This document shows, piece by piece, positions 25,045-32,301 of a stretch of 64,000 nucleotides of DNA. The DNA is taken from contig NZ_CP013293.1 of the NCBI RefSeq assembly GCF_001456155.1, positions 1,674,001 through 1,738,000 of the forward strand, written 5' to 3'. A program made the translations under genes and the position numbers. The notes under the pieces were generated by a model. The model saw only the letters and a program-made list of their open reading frames with translations, was not told the DNA's origin and did not search any database. Position 1 is the first letter of the stretch. Each line of letters opens with the position of its first letter. Source of the stretch: Chryseobacterium sp. IHB B 17019. Its GTDB lineage: Bacteria; Bacteroidota; Bacteroidia; Flavobacteriales; Weeksellaceae.

Positions 25045-25560
25045 TTATCTGAGGTATTTTCTTTTATTTTTTCTTTTAATTCTTGAATAATGGGTCTGCT
25101 TATTTTTTTCATCTTCGGAAATTACACTGATATTACCGTCAACTTCAAGGATGCAAAGCTTCACATTTTCAATTCCGTCGACACCGTGCTCCCTGATTGC
25201 TTCCTCTAATTCGCCTTTTGTAATTTTCACTTTATCCAAAGCCTTTTCGTCAATCATTCCGTCCTTTACCAGAATGACCGGCTCATCTTCCATCAAAGAC
25301 TCAAATTTCTGACTGAAAAACATAAATCTTTTAACAATAAAATTAGCAGCAAAAAGAACCAAAGCGGCAATTAAACCGCCCTGCAAAGAAGTATCCGGAC
25401 CCACCATTGCATTCTGAACCGCGTTTGAAATCAACAATAACAAAACGACATCTCCTGCATTAAGCTGTGAAAGCTGGTTTTTACCGAAAACACGGATTGC
25501 AATCATCATAAAAAGATAAACGCAGAGTGAGCGGAGCACTACATCAAGAATGGGATTCAC
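25045..25560 (-). CDS. DUF421 (YetF/YcaP-like) membrane protein
   Basis: This 171-residue protein starts at GTG. Three N-terminal membrane helices (about 5-25, 35-55 and 60-80) contain RVFGKNQLSQLNAGDVVLLLLISNAVQNAM, the DUF421 signature (written here as overlapping parts: RVFGKNQLSQLNAGD at 23-37, then VVLLLLISNAVQNA). A cytosolic domain follows with EPVILVKDGMI and ITKGELEEAIREHGVDGIE. The role is unknown; relatives are linked to the cell envelope and sporulation in other phyla. It is co-transcribed with the GNAT gene. Confidence 0.9.
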   Translation of the reverse strand: MNPILDVVLRSLCVYLFMMIAIRVFGKNQLSQLNAGDVVLLLLISNAVQNAMVGPDTSLQGGLIAALVLFAANFIVKRFMFFSQKFESLMEDEPVILVKDGMIDEKALDKVKITKGELEEAIREHGVDGIENVKLCILEVDGNISVISEDEKNKQTHYSRIKRKNKRKYLR

Positions 25561-25696
25561 AATAGTTTATTTATATCAAATGTAAAAAATATTTGCACTT
25601 GTTTTGAATTATTTTTACGAAATGAAAGAAAATAATATTATTGGCATACAATTTGACGCACGATCATCAATAATTATTAAAAAATTAGCACAAATT

Positions 25697-26263
25697 ATGA
25701 AACAATTATTTTTTTATTTAGGAGTTTTCCTGACACTTACTGCATGTAAAAAAAGTGAAAACGCACCAAAAGCCGTAAACAGCGATGTTGAAATTACACA
25801 AAAAATAAACCAGATGTACAGCGTTTATGGTAAATCAAGCGAAGCCATGTATGACAATCCTTTTTCTGACACAATTTTTTCATCCGGTCTTAAAAAAACT
25901 CTTGATGAAGCCGTAAAAGCTTCCAATGAGGATATTGAAAAAGTTAAGAAAAGTGCACATCCGGAGGATAAGCCTCAAGTATTCGAGGGGTCAGTATTCA
26001 CAAGTCTTTATGAAGGATATACAACTTATAAAATCCTTTCCGTGAAAATGATTGACGGTTCAAACCCGGCTAAATCAGAAGTAAGTGTAGAATTTGAAAA
26101 TTCAAAAGAAACCCCAAAAATTACCTGGACAGATAAGGTAAATCTAATTAATTCCGGCAATGGATGGAAGATTGATAATATTAATTTTGATAAAAAGATA
26201 ACCGATTCGGATCTTAAGAAAAGTTTAAAAGCTTTTATGGAAGGTGCTAAAACTACAAAATAA
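25697..26263 (+). CDS. Predicted lipoprotein of unknown function
   Basis: From the ATG at 25697 the protein has 188 residues and begins with a lipoprotein signal peptide with lipobox LTAC (Cys16). An in-frame extension back to 25604 would put 31 residues in front of the signal and is rejected. The mature part has a helical half (NQMYSVYGKSSEAM...) and a strand-rich C-terminal half resembling a small SnoaL/NTF2-like fold, though this is not certain. It is divergent from the DUF421 gene and ends in the terminator at 26280-26305. Confidence 0.78.
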   Translation: MKQLFFYLGVFLTLTACKKSENAPKAVNSDVEITQKINQMYSVYGKSSEAMYDNPFSDTIFSSGLKKTLDEAVKASNEDIEKVKKSAHPEDKPQVFEGSVFTSLYEGYTTYKILSVKMIDGSNPAKSEVSVEFENSKETPKITWTDKVNLINSGNGWKIDNINFDKKITDSDLKKSLKAFMEGAKTTK

Positions 26264-26279
26264 AAGTCAAACAATAAAT

Positions 26280-26305
26280 AAAGCCGCTCATCACTGAGCG
26301 GCTTT
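26280..26305. terminator. Strong bidirectional terminator
   Basis: Perfect 11-bp arms AAAGCCGCTCA / TGAGCGGCTTT around a TCAC loop. It serves the lipoprotein gene (+) and the GG-leader peptide gene (-). Confidence 0.85.
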
Positions 26306-26310
26306 GCTTT

Positions 26311-26445
26311 TTAAGGACATTGAGAAATTGGAATTTCACTGCAAACTACAGCATTCATCCATTCACAATAGACGCAGTATTTTTTCGGAGCTCCTCCGTT
26401 TACTGCTTTTAACTCGTCTTTGGTTAGTTTCTTCAAATTTTTCAT
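26311..26445 (-). CDS. Double-glycine-leader, Cys-rich bacteriocin-like peptide
   Basis: A 44-residue peptide (ATG at 26445, TAA at 26311-26313). The leader MKNLKKLTKDELKAVNGG is the bacteriocin-type signal sequence: Lys-rich N-terminus, LxxxELxxVxGG and a double glycine at residues 17-18, which peptidase-containing ABC exporters cleave. The 26-residue core has four cysteines (24, 27, 35 and 43) arranged CxxC-x7-C-x7-C. Chryseobacterium genomes carry many such bacteriocin-like precursors, most of unknown activity. No processing or export gene is adjacent. Antimicrobial function is not shown. Confidence 0.78.
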   Translation of the reverse strand: MKNLKKLTKDELKAVNGGAPKKYCVYCEWMNAVVCSEIPISQCP

Positions 26446-26541
26446 ATCGTTTTAATTTTGCGTATTAAATATAAAACGAAAATTAATACCAATTATTACA
26501 ATTTTATGTTTAAAATTTTCACTATTCACATCTAAAAAACA

Positions 26542-26567
26542 AAAGCCATACAGAATTGCATGGCTTT
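26542..26567 (-). terminator. Intrinsic terminator
   Basis: AAAGCCAT / ATGGCTTT arms with a 10-base loop, downstream of the 133-residue secreted protein. Confidence 0.7.
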
Positions 26568-26588
26568 ATCTACATATCTTTATGAATA

Positions 26589-26990
26589 TTATCTGTTGTT
26601 GATATCCACTCTTACCGGCATTACGTAGGTAGAAGCAATCATATTTTGGTTGATTTTTCTGCTGTCAACTTTATACTGCAGGCTGCTCAGAACTTTTTCA
26701 ATTTCTTTGCTTACGTTTTTGCAGTCTCCTTTAGAATGAATGTTAACGATTTTTCCGTTTTCAGCGATATCAAATTTTACTTCTGAATTAACGATTCCTT
26801 GTTTATAATCAGAATTGGTGAAGTCGAAATTAGCCATCAGCAGATTTCTGATTTCGTTGAAAGCGTCATTTTTATTCAACTGCACTTCCTGAATCATATT
26901 ATTTGAATTTTGTGCTTTAGCCATATTTGTTACAGCCATACATCCACAAACGAAAACTGAAGCGATCAATATTTGAATTTTATTTTTCAT
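26589..26990 (-). CDS. Secreted protein with a TonB-C-like domain
   Basis: This 133-residue protein has a signal peptide ending near MAKAQ (residues 23-27). It is followed by a single small domain whose pattern, VKFDIAENGKIVNIHSKGDC and later VMPVRVDIN, is like the TonB C-terminal fold often seen in stand-alone periplasmic proteins of Chryseobacterium. No membrane anchor is present. The function is unknown. The promoter has a good -7 box but no -33 TTG; instead a tandem 11-bp repeat lies where an activator would bind (27078-27099), so regulation by a response regulator is suggested. Confidence 0.8.
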   Translation of the reverse strand: MKNKIQILIASVFVCGCMAVTNMAKAQNSNNMIQEVQLNKNDAFNEIRNLLMANFDFTNSDYKQGIVNSEVKFDIAENGKIVNIHSKGDCKNVSKEIEKVLSSLQYKVDSRKINQNMIASTYVMPVRVDINNR

Positions 26991-27039
26991 AACTCTTTGG
27001 TTTTAAATGTTATATTAAACTTTATTACTATTTCTTTAC

Positions 27040-27047
27040 CAAAGATA
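27040..27047 (-). promoter_or_regulatory. -7 element of the promoter for the gene at 26589-26990
   Basis: TATCTTTG on the minus strand matches TAnnTTTG. No TTG is found at the expected -33 position. Confidence 0.55.
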
Positions 27048-27077
27048 AATAAAATAATTCATACTAATTTTACATAC

Positions 27078-27099
27078 AGTTAACATTGAGTTAACATTG
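27078..27099. promoter_or_regulatory. Tandem 11-bp direct repeat, PhoP/OmpR-type operator candidate
   Basis: AGTTAACATTG occurs twice head to tail, giving TTAACA-N5-TTAACA, the spacing and core used by PhoP of B. subtilis and similar OmpR-family regulators. It ends about 30 bases upstream of a -7 box, a typical activator position. Confidence 0.45.
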
Positions 27100-27183
27100 A
27101 GAATTAATCAACTGATAATCAGTAATATAAAATTTTAAAATAATTGAAAATTTAACATTGGAGTTTAAATTAGAGCATAAAAA

Positions 27184-27208
27184 AGGCTAAACTTTGTTGG
27201 TTTAGCCT
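27184..27208 (-). terminator. uvrA terminator
   Basis: Perfect 9-bp arms AGGCTAAAC / GTTTAGCCT with a 7-base loop, 42 bases past the uvrA stop, with an A-run on the plus strand. Confidence 0.75.
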
Positions 27209-27250
27209 AATATTATCTTTAAATTTTGAAAGATTAACTTTGACAAAGTG

Positions 27251-30082
27251 TTACTCCAATTCCCTCTTTAAAAACTTCCCTGTCAAACTCTTTTTTGATT
27301 TCACAATTTCCTCCGGAGTTCCTTGTGCAACAATCTGTCCGCCGTGTTTTCCACCTTCCGGACCAACGTCTATAATATAATCGGCAAGCTTAATGACATC
27401 CATATTATGTTCAATAATAATAAATGAATTTCCTAACTCCACCAGTTTATTAATAGCTTCCATCAGGATTTTCACATCTTCAAAATGAAGTCCGGTTGTA
27501 GGTTCGTCAAGAATATATAAGGTATTTCCTGTCTGTCTTTTTGCAAGTTCCGTTGCCAACTTGATACGCTGGGCTTCACCTCCTGAAAGTGTTGTAGACT
27601 GCTGTCCCAAGGTAATATATCCCAACCCAACATCATGTAAAGTTTTTACCCTGGAATAAATTTTAGGAATCGGCTGGAAAAATTCTACCGCCTCATCAAT
27701 GGTCATTTCCAACACGTCTGAAATTGATTTTCCTTTGTATCGAACTTCCAGCGTTTCCCTGTTGAAACGTTTTCCATTGCAGGTTTCACAATGAACATAA
27801 ACGTCCGGTAAGAAGTTCATTTCAATCACCTTCAAACCACCTCCCTGACAGGTTTCACATCTTCCACCTTTTACGTTGAAAGAAAATCTTCCGGGCTTGT
27901 AACCACGGATTTTACTTTCCGGCAGTTCCGCAAAAAGATTTCTGATATCTGTAAACATTCCGGTGTATGTTGCAGGGTTTGAACGTGGGGTTCTACCGAT
28001 CGGGGTCTGATCTACATCTACAATCTTATCTATATTATCAAGACCTTCGATTTTTTTGTATGGCAAAGGCTCCTGAACGGCTCTGTAGAAGTGTTTATTA
28101 AGAATCGGGTATAAGGTTCCGTTTATCAAAGAAGATTTTCCGCTTCCGGAAATCCCGGTTACTACGACCAGTTTTCCAAGAGGAATATCGAGGGTTACGT
28201 TTTTAAGATTATTTCCTGTAGCTCCTTTTAACAATATATTTTTACCGTTTCCTTTACGTCTTTCCGCAGGAACTTCAATTTTTCTTTTTCCGTTGATATA
28301 TTGAGCAGTAATGGTATCGGCTTTCAATAGATCTTTTGGTTTTCCCTGCCAAAGGATCTCTCCCCCGAATTTTCCGGCTCTCGGGCCAATATCCAACACC
28401 TCATCGGCTTCCAGGATCATATCTTTATCGTGTTCTACCACCAACACAGAGTTTCCGATATCACGAAGATTTTTTAATGAATTAATCAATCTTTCATTGT
28501 CTCTTTGGTGAAGCCCGATGCTTGGTTCATCCAGAATATACAAGACATTCACCAACTGAGAACCAATTTGTGTCGCCAGACGGATTCTCTGAGATTCCCC
28601 TCCGGAAAGGGTTTTTGAACTTCTGCTCAGGCTTAAATAATCTAAACCGACATCCAATAAGAACTGAAGCCTTGTTTCGATTTCTTTTAAAATCTCATGA
28701 GCGATGATCGAATTTTTTTCTGAAAATTTATCTTTAATATCAGCTAACCATTCCTTTAAATCAGATAAGCTTAAACCGTTGACCTCTGCAATATTCTTTC
28801 CGTCAATTTTAAAACTTAAGCTTCCCGGTTGAAGACGGGCACCTTTACATTCAGGGCAGGTTTCTTCTGTTGTGAAATGTCTTTCTAGCAAAATAGCTTC
28901 GTAGGATTCTCTTTCTTCAATCAGTTCTTCCATGAAAGGAATTAAACCATCAAAACTTATTTTAATTTTTTTGGCGATTCCAGCGTATTTTAAATCTTTA
29001 TTAAATTCTTTATGGCAACCGTTGTAAATATAGTCTAATGCTTCTGCAGGAATATCCTTCATTGGAGTAGCAAAACCTAACCCGAAGATTTCAAGGATAT
29101 TTTTAATCTGAGATAAGATCCATTTATTTGATTTAATGTCTTCCAGCGGCAACAAACCTCCCTGATTGATTGACAATTTCGGATTTTCAACAAAATAATC
29201 AGTATTGATTTTTTTGATGGTTCCCAATCCTTTACAATTCGGGCAGCTTCCTTTCGGGGAATTAAACGAAAAAGTATTCGGCTCCGGTAACGCTAATGAA
29301 TGTCCTGTTTCTGCATCCATCAGATTTTTAGAAAAATATTCTATTTCTGTTCCGTTCAGCTTCTGAATCCCGATAATTCCTTCACCCATTTCCATTGCCG
29401 TTCTGAGCGATTTCTCCATTCTGCCTTCAGACGCGCTTTCCCCAATGATCCAACGGTCGATGACAATATCAATGTCATGGGTTTTGTAACGGTCAAGCTT
29501 TAAATCATATTCAATATCCTGCAATTCACCGTCTATTCTTGCCTGTCCGTATCCTTTTTTTGCCATCTGAACAAAAAGCTCATGATAATGTCCTTTTCTG
29601 GAACGCACAACCGGCGCCAACAGCATTATTTTCTCGCCTTTATAATTTTCTTTGATAGCGTCAAGGATCTGCTCTTCGGTATAGCTTACCAATCTTTTTC
29701 CCGTCGTTAAGGAATAGGCATCGGAAACTCTGGCGTACAACAGACGCAGATAATCGTATAATTCTGTTACGGTACCTACAGTTGAACGTGGATTTTTATT
29801 CGTAGTTTTTTGTTCGATTGCAATTACGGGTGAAAGTCCTTCGATTTTATCTACATCCGGACGTTCCAACCCTCCCAAAAACTGGCGTGCATACGCTGAA
29901 AATGTTTCAATATAACGACGCTGTCCTTCCGCAAAAATCGTATCAAAAGCCAATGACGATTTTCCGCTTCCCGAAAGCCCGGTAATCACGACCAATTCAT
30001 TGCGCGGAATTTTTACGTTAATGTTTTTAAGATTATGCTCACGTGCGCCGTAAACTTCTATATATTCTGTTGATTTACTCAT
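27251..30082 (-). CDS. uvrA: Excinuclease ABC subunit A
   Basis: UvrA is the damage-sensing ATPase of nucleotide excision repair and loads UvrB onto damaged DNA. The 943-residue length is normal. Two ABC modules are visible: Walker [17 protein letters not shown] near residue 34 and [16 protein letters not shown] in the C-terminal half. Both ABC signatures ([12 protein letters not shown] and [12 protein letters not shown]) and both Walker B segments ([30 protein letters not shown]) are present. Zinc-finger cysteines are at CPNCKG, CPECKG and CETCQGGG...CETCNG. It is monocistronic; uvrB and uvrC are not here. Confidence 0.98.
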   Translation of the reverse strand: MSKSTEYIEVYGAREHNLKNINVKIPRNELVVITGLSGSGKSSLAFDTIFAEGQRRYIETFSAYARQFLGGLERPDVDKIEGLSPVIAIEQKTTNKNPRSTVGTVTELYDYLRLLYARVSDAYSLTTGKRLVSYTEEQILDAIKENYKGEKIMLLAPVVRSRKGHYHELFVQMAKKGYGQARIDGELQDIEYDLKLDRYKTHDIDIVIDRWIIGESASEGRMEKSLRTAMEMGEGIIGIQKLNGTEIEYFSKNLMDAETGHSLALPEPNTFSFNSPKGSCPNCKGLGTIKKINTDYFVENPKLSINQGGLLPLEDIKSNKWILSQIKNILEIFGLGFATPMKDIPAEALDYIYNGCHKEFNKDLKYAGIAKKIKISFDGLIPFMEELIEERESYEAILLERHFTTEETCPECKGARLQPGSLSFKIDGKNIAEVNGLSLSDLKEWLADIKDKFSEKNSIIAHEILKEIETRLQFLLDVGLDYLSLSRSSKTLSGGESQRIRLATQIGSQLVNVLYILDEPSIGLHQRDNERLINSLKNLRDIGNSVLVVEHDKDMILEADEVLDIGPRAGKFGGEILWQGKPKDLLKADTITAQYINGKRKIEVPAERRKGNGKNILLKGATGNNLKNVTLDIPLGKLVVVTGISGSGKSSLINGTLYPILNKHFYRAVQEPLPYKKIEGLDNIDKIVDVDQTPIGRTPRSNPATYTGMFTDIRNLFAELPESKIRGYKPGRFSFNVKGGRCETCQGGGLKVIEMNFLPDVYVHCETCNGKRFNRETLEVRYKGKSISDVLEMTIDEAVEFFQPIPKIYSRVKTLHDVGLGYITLGQQSTTLSGGEAQRIKLATELAKRQTGNTLYILDEPTTGLHFEDVKILMEAINKLVELGNSFIIIEHNMDVIKLADYIIDVGPEGGKHGGQIVAQGTPEEIVKSKKSLTGKFLKRELE

Positions 30083-30256
30083 AATTCGGTGTGATTCTGC
30101 ATGAAAATCACGATGTGCAAAATTACGGAATTTTACGGAATTTTTTATGTTAAAAATTGTTAGATTATTTAGTGCGAAGATGCAAAAGGTTTTGTTGAAG
30201 TTTAAGTTTTAACTGCTTTAAAAATTTAATTACATTTACATCTCATAAAACCAACT

Positions 30257-30829
30257 ATGAACAGACTGCGCGAACATATAGAAGCTATAACTCCACTCAC
30301 GGATGAGGAATTTGATTATGTTAAAGATTTTTTTATCCTTAAAAATGTTCGCAAAAATCAGTTTTTAGTCCATGAAGGTGATGAAGTAAAATATGAATTC
30401 CTGACTTTGGATGGTATTTATAAAGTTTTCTACGTTGACGAAAACGGAAAAGAACATATTCTTCAATTTGCGAAAAAAAATTGGTGGATGACAGATTATA
30501 TAGGATTTTTTAAACAAAAAAATGCTACCATGTTCGTGGAATGTATACAGGACGGAGCCGTTGTCTGCCTTACTTTGGAAGGACGGGAAAAATTATCATC
30601 AGAACTTCATAAAATGGAGCACTTTTTCAGAGTAAAACTAATGAATGGTTATATTGCCTTACAACAAAGAATTATTCTTTTATTATCAAGCACACCCCAA
30701 CAGCGGTATGAAGAATTTGTGAGATTATATCCGGATCTTATTTCTGAGGTTCCAAAAAAATATGTTGCGGAATATCTGGGAGTAAGCCGGGAAACACTGA
30801 GCAGATTATATTCAAATACGAATAAGTAA
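30257..30829 (+). CDS. Crp/Fnr-family transcriptional regulator
   Basis: This 190-residue regulator has an N-terminal cyclic-nucleotide-binding-type beta roll (about 20-115, with FLVHEGDEVKYEFLTLDGIYK and IQDGAVVCL), a long dimerisation helix (about 118-145) and a C-terminal winged helix-turn-helix KYVAEYLGVSRETLSRLYS (167-185). It lacks the Fe-S cysteines of Fnr, and the phosphate-binding cassette of CRP is not intact, so the effector is unknown. It lies 416 bases upstream of a DJ-1/PfpI gene whose promoter region carries a CRP-like palindrome, and probably acts on it. Confidence 0.92.
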   Translation: MNRLREHIEAITPLTDEEFDYVKDFFILKNVRKNQFLVHEGDEVKYEFLTLDGIYKVFYVDENGKEHILQFAKKNWWMTDYIGFFKQKNATMFVECIQDGAVVCLTLEGREKLSSELHKMEHFFRVKLMNGYIALQQRIILLLSSTPQQRYEEFVRLYPDLISEVPKKYVAEYLGVSRETLSRLYSNTNK

Positions 30830-30852
30830 TTGCAAGCAATCTCTTTTTTAAA

Positions 30853-30885
30853 CACTAATGACACTAATTTTCACACGAATATTAC
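30853..30885. repeat. Dispersed repeat CACTAATGACACTAATTTT, second copy
   Basis: Matches 16613-16644 through CACTAATGACACTAATTTT, CACGAATA and TTAC with a short insertion. Confidence 0.65.
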
Positions 30886-30981
30886 AGATAAACCTGGTTT
30901 TTAATATTATTATGTTTGCTTCCTTTCAGGATGACTAAGTTTGTGGACATTTTCCCAATGTTTGAATAGACGACTGCAATC

Positions 30982-31080
30982 CTAGCCCCGATTGAAGCGA
31001 CATCCTTTTTGGTTGCGGGTGGAGCAAAGCGAAGCCCGCAAAAAAGATACAGCAGAAAGCGGGATAAAGCTCCAAAAAAA
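30982..31080 (+). ncRNA. Structured repeat element, copy B (divergent inner stem)
   Basis: The conserved ends CTAGCCCCGATTGAAGC and AAGCGGGATAAAGCTCC match the other copies. The inner part differs: ATCCTTTTT pairs with AAAAAAGAT, and TTGCGGG pairs with CCCGCAA around a 15-base loop. The GAGCTCATTTTT/AAAAATAGCGAG pairing of the other copies is replaced as a unit, which is covariation. It lies between the Crp/Fnr gene and its probable target. Confidence 0.55.
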
Positions 31081-31108
31081 ACTTTTAGAGACTATCATTA
31101 AATAATTC

Positions 31109-31128
31109 AGTGTGATTTTGGTCACACT
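31109..31128. promoter_or_regulatory. CRP-like operator AGTGTGA-N6-TCACACT
   Basis: A perfect 7-bp dyad with a 6-base spacer (TTTTGG) that contains the CRP consensus TGTGA-N6-TCACA. Its centre is about 65 bases upstream of the expected transcription start of the DJ-1/PfpI gene, a class I activator position. A Crp/Fnr-family regulator is encoded directly upstream. Confidence 0.65.
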
Positions 31129-31171
31129 TTTTTTGTGACTTCACTCCTTCTGTTTAGGCGTCGGATACACC

Positions 31172-31179
31172 TACATTTG
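31172..31179 (+). promoter_or_regulatory. -7 element of the DJ-1/PfpI gene promoter
   Basis: TACATTTG, followed by C, matches TAnnTTTG. The -33 region is weak, in line with activator dependence. Confidence 0.5.
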
Positions 31180-31245
31180 CTATAGAAATTAAATGATTTC
31201 AAAAAGATCAACAAAAATATTTAATTAACTTAAAAATGTAATATC

Positions 31246-31926
31246 ATGAATCCAAAAGTATTAATCATTGTATCGAATGCCAACTCAATCGGGCCCAACC
31301 ACAGAAGAACCGGAACTTTCTTATCTGAAGTTGCTCATCCTTATGCAGAATTTGAAAAAGCAGGCTATGAGGTTGATTTTGTAAGCTTAACAGGCGAATC
31401 CCCATTTTTAGATGCTTTAAATTTAGCTGATGATCCTGATAATTTAAAATTTTTAACGGGAAAAGGCTGGCAAGACATGCACAATGCAGGAAAACTTTCT
31501 GATGTAAATATCGATGAATACGATGCTGTTTTTGTTCCCGGAGGGATCGCACCGATGGCAGATATGCCGGAAGCCCCTGAACTTAAGAAAGTTATTGCCA
31601 GATTCTATGAAACCGATCGTATTGTAGGAGCGGTTTGTCACGGTCCTGTTTCACTCTTAAACGTAAAACTGACTGACGGAAGCTATATCGTAAACGGTAA
31701 AAATATTACTTCTTTTACAACGGAAGAAGAGGATAATTACGCAAGACAGGACGTACCTTTTGATTTACAAACTGCATTGACTGAACAAGGCGCGATTTTT
31801 CATGCTGCTGAACCTTGGTCTGCAAACAGTATTGCAGATGGAAACCTCGTAACAGGGCAAAATCCTGCTTCGGCAAAAGGTGTGGGTGAAAAAATTGTAG
31901 CTCTTTTGGAAGCTAAAAAAGCATAA
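31246..31926 (+). CDS. DJ-1/PfpI (Hsp31-like) type 1 glutamine amidotransferase-domain protein
   Basis: This 226-residue protein belongs to the DJ-1/PfpI superfamily, Hsp31/YhbO-like branch, reported in various members as chaperones, glyoxalases or deglycases. The nucleophile Cys131 sits in GAVCHGPVSLL, the acidic partner is Glu28 in FLSEVAHPY, and VPGGIAPMADM (about 97-107) forms the substrate loop. The full Hsp31-type insert is present. It is cytoplasmic. It heads an operon with the ABM gene 21 bases downstream and probably responds to carbonyl or electrophile stress through the adjacent Crp/Fnr regulator (inference). Confidence 0.93.
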   Translation: MNPKVLIIVSNANSIGPNHRRTGTFLSEVAHPYAEFEKAGYEVDFVSLTGESPFLDALNLADDPDNLKFLTGKGWQDMHNAGKLSDVNIDEYDAVFVPGGIAPMADMPEAPELKKVIARFYETDRIVGAVCHGPVSLLNVKLTDGSYIVNGKNITSFTTEEEDNYARQDVPFDLQTALTEQGAIFHAAEPWSANSIADGNLVTGQNPASAKGVGEKIVALLEAKKA

Positions 31927-31947
31927 TTAAATTAAAAAAGCTTTAAA

Positions 31948-32247
31948 ATGGATCAAAAAAATGTATTTGTGCATGCCAAATGGCAGGTGAAAGAGGGAAA
32001 ACTGGATATTGTTCTGCAATTAATGAAAGAAGCCAGAGAAAAAAGTGTTCAGGAAGAAGGAAATTTGCTTTATACATTGCATCAAAGCCAGGAAGATCAG
32101 AATACGATTATTCTATATGAAGGCTATGTGGATGCTAATGCTGTTGAGATGCACCGTAATTCTGAGCATTATAAAACTATAGTTTTGGAACAGGTTGTTC
32201 CATTGCTGGAAAACAGGGAGGTGATTCTTATGAATCGATTATTTTAA
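31948..32247 (+). CDS. Antibiotic biosynthesis monooxygenase (ABM) domain protein
   Basis: This 99-residue ferredoxin-like protein of the ABM/YgiN type has the strand-helix pattern VFVHAKWQVKEGKLDIVL, then NLLYTLHQSQEDQNTIILYEGY and HRNSEHYKTIV. Homologues are quinol monooxygenases or heme-degrading enzymes; the present one lacks features that would decide. It follows the DJ-1/PfpI gene by 21 bases and is surely co-transcribed with it, which suggests a detoxification pair. Confidence 0.9.
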   Translation: MDQKNVFVHAKWQVKEGKLDIVLQLMKEAREKSVQEEGNLLYTLHQSQEDQNTIILYEGYVDANAVEMHRNSEHYKTIVLEQVVPLLENREVILMNRLF

Positions 32248-32260
32248 TCATGTGTTTTTT

Positions 32261-32295
32261 AAGTTTCGGGAAAATCTTTGATTTTCCCGAAACTT
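32261..32295. terminator. Strong bidirectional terminator
   Basis: Perfect 16-bp arms AAGTTTCGGGAAAATC / GATTTTCCCGAAACTT with a TTT loop, between convergent ABM (+) and tssF (-). Confidence 0.85.
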
Positions 32296-32301
32296 TTATT
32301 T

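Larger units (their letters stand above)
30830..31245. other. Gene-free 416-base stretch with repeats and a regulatory region
   Basis: Contents in order: the dispersed CACTAATGACACTAATTTT repeat (30853-30885), a TTTCAGGATGAC half word (30924-30935), structured element copy B (30982-31080), a CRP-like palindrome (31109-31128), a -7 box TACATTTG (31172-31179), and the leader of the DJ-1/PfpI gene. No ORF is supported. Confidence 0.7.
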
